The notes under the pieces are model-generated. The model was not told where the DNA came from, made no database searches, and was given only the letters and a program-made list of their open reading frames with translations. A DNA stretch of 34,444 nucleotides from Welwitschia mirabilis. Its lineage: Eukaryota > Gnetophyta > Gnetopsida > Welwitschiales. The stretch covers positions 121,307,528 through 121,341,971 of the forward strand of contig JBOZIK010000001.1 in NCBI GenBank assembly GCA_051453625.1, in the 5' to 3' direction. The translations under genes and the position numbers were made by a program. Position 1 is the stretch's first letter; each line of letters opens with the position of its first letter. Positions 30,375 through 34,444 of the stretch are shown piece by piece.

Positions 30375-31666
30375 CTTGTGCATAAAAACTGAAAGTATTC
30401 TAAAAAATGAAAATAATAAAAAGTACAGAAATATCAGTCAGAAGTATACAAGTTTTATAGTGGTTTGGGAAAACCCCTACTCCAATCTCAGTGATCAGCT
30501 TCTCATCAAGCCTGATCTAGATCTCTATTAATCTCTTTCAGGTATTACAGGTTCATTTGTAACATTTACAAATAGACTTTTTTGAAGGCTCCATTTTAAC
30601 CTTTTGCAAGAAAGCATAGTAGTGATGATAGTATGCCCAAATGCAAAGGTATCACTTGATCTTTAGCTTAATAAGTGTATTGAAGCATTTCTCCTATAGA
30701 TGATACAAGCTAGAAACAAAGGAGTACTACTGATTTGACCTCATATGCAAAAATACAACAGTAGTTGGTTTGACTTTAGTCAGGAATGTGATGCCAAATG
30801 AGTACAATGATAAATCCACAAGATTCAAAAGATTGTTAAAAGATTGTAATAGTGATTTGACTCTTGGTTATATAGAGTGGAAGAATTTTAGGGTTTTTAC
30901 AAGTGAAAAGCTCTTTCAATGACCATAAAACGGATACATAATGTCTATAAAATTTGTGTTTCCGTCATGGCCAATTGACTCCTCAAAGATCCAATTGATC
31001 CGTCCTAATGCCATCACTTAAATAAGTCATCCCTGTGTTCTTTTTGCTTGATCCGGTTTCTTATGGCTTTATGTCTGGTCGACCCCTCAGGGTTTGGTTG
31101 ACTGCTTATCCGGTCGCCTGCATATCTATCTAGTCGTCTACTTGATCCTGATAAAATCCATCATAATTTTTCTACTCTAGATCCGGTCGACCCCTTAGAA
31201 ATCTAGTCAACCCCTTGCTGATTGGCTATGAAGTATTGATGCTTAGTTCTCAGATCTAGTCGACTCCTCGAGTGTCTGGTCGACTCCTTAACAAGTAGCT
31301 AGGAAGTGCTGGGTGCACAGTGCTCAGGTTAAGTCGACTCCTCAGATGTCTAATCGACCCATTGATGATTGGTTTAGAAGTATTGATTCTTAGGTTCACA
31401 GATCCCTTCAACCCCTCAAATGCCTAGTCAACCCCTCTAAATTCAGTTCATTTCAGAGTGTTTGCTTCAAGTATAGTTGACTCCTTAGAAGTTTGGTCGA
31501 TCCCTCAAGAGGGTAACAAAAGTTGATAAGTTTTAGGATCAAAATGTGATAAACATTTCTTCTACTTCTTACCTACAAGTGATTACTATTTTCTACACAA
31601 GATACAACAAATTTCGCTACACAAAAAACATTAGTTTGACATCAATTGGTAAATAATAATTCAACA
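30375..31666 (-). mobile_element. LTR with internal 74-bp minisatellite, copy C
   Basis: Matches 32226-33573 in direct orientation along its whole length. It shares the TTATAGTGG..GGGAAAACCC block near 30456, the TTTTGCAAGAAAGCATAGTA block near 30600, a GTCGAC-rich repeat field and the ending TAATAATTCAACA. On the minus strand it starts TGTTGAATTATTATTTACCA. Right of it there is no polypurine tract, so it is a solo LTR, a 5' LTR or part of a rearranged copy. Copia origin is inferred from copy D. Confidence 0.7.
31072..31512. repeat. 74-bp minisatellite in LTR copy C
   Basis: Equivalent GATTGGCT-like positions at 31220, 31293 and 31367 show a 73-74 bp period. Each unit carries two GTCGAC-type boxes 19-20 bp apart (for example 31259 and 31279, 31333 and 31353), each followed by YCCT. 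Confidence 0.85.
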
Positions 31667-32125
31667 GTATTTTCTTATCAAGTAATACAAGATGTATTAT
31701 TCTAAAACGAATCTTATGTTACTGAAGTATGTAATTTGAAAAATTTACATGTTATCCTTTCTTACTCTTAATATTTATAATAGCTAGAGTTAATGTTAAG
31801 ATGGTGTACCAGCTAGAAATAATAAGTGCAGGTGATCTGGCTGTGTTTTCTCTGTTTAAGTTCTTTTGTTTTCCCTGCATTCTATAAACTATTGTCCATA
31901 AGTAGAATCTTATCAGGACAACTTTTTACTAAGAATAATTATTCTTCGCAAAGTTCATGTCCTGATTTAAAGTCTTTATTATCAGTCAAAAATAAAAAGA
32001 AAGAAATTCCTTTATAAAAATTTTAATGATTTAAGTCTGTGCATAATTGTGGTAGTTTAAGCTGTATGTTTTTCTAGCATTTTATTAATATTTTAATTTC
32101 TTTTTGAGCATTTTGTTGAATCTAG
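31667..32125. other. Sequence between the two LTR copies, nothing recognised
   Basis: About 460 bp of AT-rich sequence between LTR copy C and the gap before copy D. A 63-codon + frame at 31826 has no recognisable domain. Confidence 0.5.
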
Positions 32126-32225
32126 NNNNNNNNNNNNNNNNNNNNNNNNNNNNNNNNNNNNNNNNNNNNNNNNNNNNNNNNNNNNNNNNNNNNNNNNNNN
32201 NNNNNNNNNNNNNNNNNNNNNNNNN
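32126..32225. other. Assembly gap (100 N)
   Basis: A standard 100-N spacer that hides the start of LTR copy D and its junction with the preceding sequence. Flanks are not duplicated. Confidence 0.95.
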
Positions 32226-33573
32226 CTTGTGCATAAAAACTGAAAGTATTCTGAAAAAAAAAACAATAGAAAGCATAGAAATACTAAGTAGAAGTACACA
32301 AGATTTATAGTGGATTGGGAAAACCCCCTAGTCCACTCTCAACAATCAGCTTCTTACAAAGCCTAATTCGGATCTCTGTTAATCTCTTCCACGTATTATA
32401 GATTTACTTATAATCTTTATACATGGAATTTTTCTGAAGGCTCAGTCTCAACCTTTTGCAAGAAAGCATAGTAGTGATGATAGTATGACCAAATGCATAG
32501 GTATCACTTAATCTTTAGCTCAATGAAAGTAATAAAGCACTTCTTTTAAAGATGATATAGTCTAAAAATAAAGGAGTGCTACAGATCTAACCTCATATGC
32601 AAACATACCATAGTTGTTGGTTCATCTTTAGTTAGGAATGCATGGCCAAATGAGTACAATGATAAATCCAGAAGATTCAAAAGTTTAGTAAAAGGTGTAA
32701 CAGTGATTTGATTTTGGCTATATATAGTAAAAGACTTTTGGGATTTTTACAAGTGAAAAAGATCTTCTAACAGCCATAAAATGACTGCATAATGACTATA
32801 AAATTTTTCTTTTTTATCATGGTCGGTCGACCCTTCAAATGTCCGATTGACCCTTCCTAGTGCCATTACTTAAATAAGTTGCCCTTGTGTTTTATTCAGT
32901 CGACTCAGTTTCTTATGGTTCCATGTCTAATCGACCCCTCAGGGTTCAGTTGACTACTCATCCAGTCACCCGCTTAGTCCTGATAAAACCCATCATAGTT
33001 TTTCTACTTCAGGTTTAGTTGACCCCTCAAGAATCTAATCGACCACTTGTTGATTGGCTGTGAAGGGTTAATGCTCAATTGCACAAATACGGTCAACCCC
33101 TTAAATTCTCAGTTGATCCCTTGACGATTGGTTAAGAAGTATCAGGTGCATAGTGCTCAGGTCCAGTTGACCCCTTAGATATCCATTCGACCCCTTGATG
33201 ATTGGTTGGGAAGTATGAGGTGCACAATGCTTAAGCCCAATTAACCCCTCAGATGTCTGGTTGACTCTTTGACGATTGGTTCAGGAGTACCAGTTCTCAG
33301 GTTCATAAGTCTAGTTGAATCCTCAAATATCCTATCAACCCCTCTGAATTTGATTCATTTCTAAGTGTTTGCTCTAGGTGCGGTTAACCCCTTATAACTC
33401 TAATCAACTCCTTAAGAGAGTAACAAAACTTGATAGGTTTCAGGATCCAAATGTGACAAACATTGCTTCAACTTCTGACCTGCAAGTGATCAATGTTTTT
33501 TACAAAAAATATAATAAATTTCACTACACAGAAAACATTAGTTTGATATCAATTGGTAAATAATAATTTAACA
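32226..33573 (-). mobile_element. Copia-type 3' LTR, copy D
   Basis: On the minus strand the LTR begins TGTTAAATTATTATTTACCA directly after a polypurine tract (33574-33586), so it is the 3' LTR of a minus-strand element whose body lies to the right. It is a direct repeat of copy C (1292 bp) with frequent substitutions. The other end is lost in the gap. It carries the same 74-bp minisatellite. The env-like frame further right supports a SIRE/Maximus-like copia element. Confidence 0.7.
32821..33416. repeat. 74-bp minisatellite in LTR copy D
   Basis: The word GATTGG starts at 33052, 33126, 33200 and 33274, a period of exactly 74 bp. Each unit has two boxes of the form GT[CT]GACYCCT about 20 bp apart. 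Many boxes have changed to GTTGAC or TCAAC. Confidence 0.9.
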
Positions 33574-33586
33574 ATCTTTCCCTTTG
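33574..33586 (-). promoter_or_regulatory. Polypurine tract of the copia-type element
   Basis: Minus strand CAAAGGGAAAGAT, then TGTTAAAT. This is the plus-strand primer site next to the 3' LTR; in plant copia elements it often reads as a G-rich 'AAGGGGGAGAT' before TGTT. A second purine run AAGGGGGAGA lies at about 33951-33960 on the same strand, inside the element. Confidence 0.6.
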
Positions 33587-33682
33587 AAATTGATGATAAA
33601 CATTTTCTTAGTTGAGGAGATTAGGTTTGGAAAAACTCCCTCTTATAAGATGTTTATTAACTTTTGTAAAAATATTAAACCT

Positions 33683-33692
33683 NNNNNNNNNN
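33683..33692. other. Short gap (10 N)
   Basis: Ten N inside the non-coding part between the polypurine tract and the env-like region; size probably nominal. Confidence 0.9.
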
Positions 33693-34027
33693 TTTGCCAA
33701 AATTTAAAGATGATTTGAAGTGCCAAAATATATATGATAGACAATATTTTAATCATGAATTATTAAATAATCATAAGATACACTAGAAATTTTAGTTTGC
33801 ATTGAAAATAGATGTGCACTAAAAAATTTAAGACACAAATTATAGAGTATAAAAAACAAGTGCATTTCTATTACTTAAAGATGAACATTACAATCAAAAG
33901 TGATCATCAAGAGTAGATACGTTTTAAAATGTCATAAAAAAATAACTAATTCTCCCCCTTTTGACATTAATGACAAAGAAAAGAAGAAACACAAGCATGA
34001 AAGAAAAACATGATCATAGAAAGAGAT

Positions 34028-34073
34028 CTAGTTAGATTCCTCTGCTTCCTCCTCTTTTGATTCTTCTTTAGAA

Positions 34074-34104
<31 letters not shown>

Positions 34105-34177
34105 CTTCTTCAGCTTCCTTTCGCAATGAGTTTTTGGCTTCCTCTGAAGTATCAACAATCTCATATCTAGACGCCAT
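34028..34177 (-). pseudogene. Acidic C-terminal part of an env-like/retroelement protein
   Basis: The minus-strand ATG at 34175-34177 opens a 49-residue frame MASRYEIVDTSEEAKNSLRK, then 14 mostly Glu residues coded by 12 GAA repeats, and ends in EAEESN before TAG at 34028-34030. The frame is open upstream of this ATG (CQIQEAL), so the Met need not be the start. A Glu-rich tail after a conserved globular part is seen in the extra ORF of SIRE/Maximus-like copia elements. A Lys-rich frame covering the same bases is an off-frame reading of the GAA repeat. Confidence 0.5.
34076..34111 (+). repeat. (TTC)12 microsatellite
   Basis: Twelve perfect TTC units, in register with Glu codons (GAA) of the minus-strand acidic frame. 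Confidence 0.95.
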
Positions 34178-34226
34178 TAGAGCTTCTTGAATCTGACAAC
34201 ATCACACATCTAATGGGTGACATGGA

Positions 34227-34442
34227 TTAAAGGGTTTTAAGATCTGGGTAAAAAGTGACTCGATAATAATGGCACATATTTACAATTAACACAGAGTAGG
34301 ATAAAGCCCTAGTTCTGTGATATTTCAACTCAGAAATGATATTCTTCAATATAATGGTAGAGGCATCAATGGCGTTCTTAGTCCCTACCAAGTACATCAA
34401 ATAGGCCCTACAGTTGGAGGCCTCATCATAATGACAACCAAA
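34227..34442 (-). pseudogene. Putative plant-retroelement env-like domain, partial
   Basis: The minus-strand frame is open from the window edge for 71 codons and ends at 34227. It contains YLMYLVGTKNAIDASTIILK, NIISELKYHRTRALSYSV and a YYRVTF block. The arrangement 'L-Y---G---L----II---I--------LSYS-LI--I-----V' recalls the conserved domain of the extra ORF in plant copia/gypsy elements ('LPYGMLLT' type). It lies just upstream of the acidic frame in element orientation, separated from it by a stop and frame change. Confidence 0.45.
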
Positions 34443-34444
34443 GG

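Noticed and set aside
33967-34164. Lys-rich 65-codon minus-strand frame
   Set aside because: It is an off-frame reading of the GAA repeat; the acidic frame at 34028-34177 matches the retroelement context.
1-34444. A new multi-gene defence or metabolic system
   Set aside because: The window contains one intact host gene and transposon remnants; no cluster of unexplained conserved genes or repeat-spacer array was found.

Overview
This window reads as nuclear DNA from a seed plant with a large, repeat-rich genome, most likely a gymnosperm. Three things point there. It is AT-rich and low in genes. It is packed with heavily decayed Ty3/gypsy, Ty1/copia and LINE remnants. One LINE also has a C-terminal region of a kind I associate more with gymnosperms and seedless plants than with angiosperms. 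That placement is inference; no marker in the window fixes the species.

The only intact host gene I can support is a small basic intrinsic protein (SIP1-type aquaporin) on the + strand. It has three coding exons (15819-16109, 20859-21131, 21431-21580) separated by introns of 4749 and 299 bp with GT-AG ends, and it encodes 237 residues. Its first pore motif is NPT, as in SIP1;1-type proteins. Its second is NPI, where SIPs normally keep NPA.

Layout: 1-4660 is a broken minus-strand Ty3/gypsy element of the Tat type (gag end, two copies of a protease segment, protease-RT linker, RT, RNase H, second RNase H). 4908-7819 holds a polypurine tract and two direct copies of a + strand gypsy-type LTR. 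7820-12130 is AT-rich and geneless except for an LTR-like promoter near 10991. 12130-15250 is a decayed + strand LINE. 15424-21580 is the SIP gene and its leader, with a tRNA-derived SINE and simple repeats in intron 1. 22123-22546 is a foldback (MITE-like) element downstream of the gene. 23640-24484 is the start of a + strand L1-type LINE, cut off by the poly(A) end of a minus-strand L1 that runs to about 29060. 30375-33573 holds two direct copies of a minus-strand LTR, probably copia, each carrying a 74-bp minisatellite. The right edge (33574-34444) enters the 3' part of that element, including an acidic env-like reading frame.

Six N runs interrupt the sequence. Two are flanked by near-identical sequence on both sides and look like unmerged contig overlaps, not biology. 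I found no CRISPR array, rRNA or functional tRNA gene, and no gene cluster suggesting a new multi-gene system. The points most worth a second look are the NPI pore motif, the LTR minisatellite with paired GTCGAC boxes, and a 90-bp module shared in inverted orientation between the intronic SINE and the gypsy gag break.
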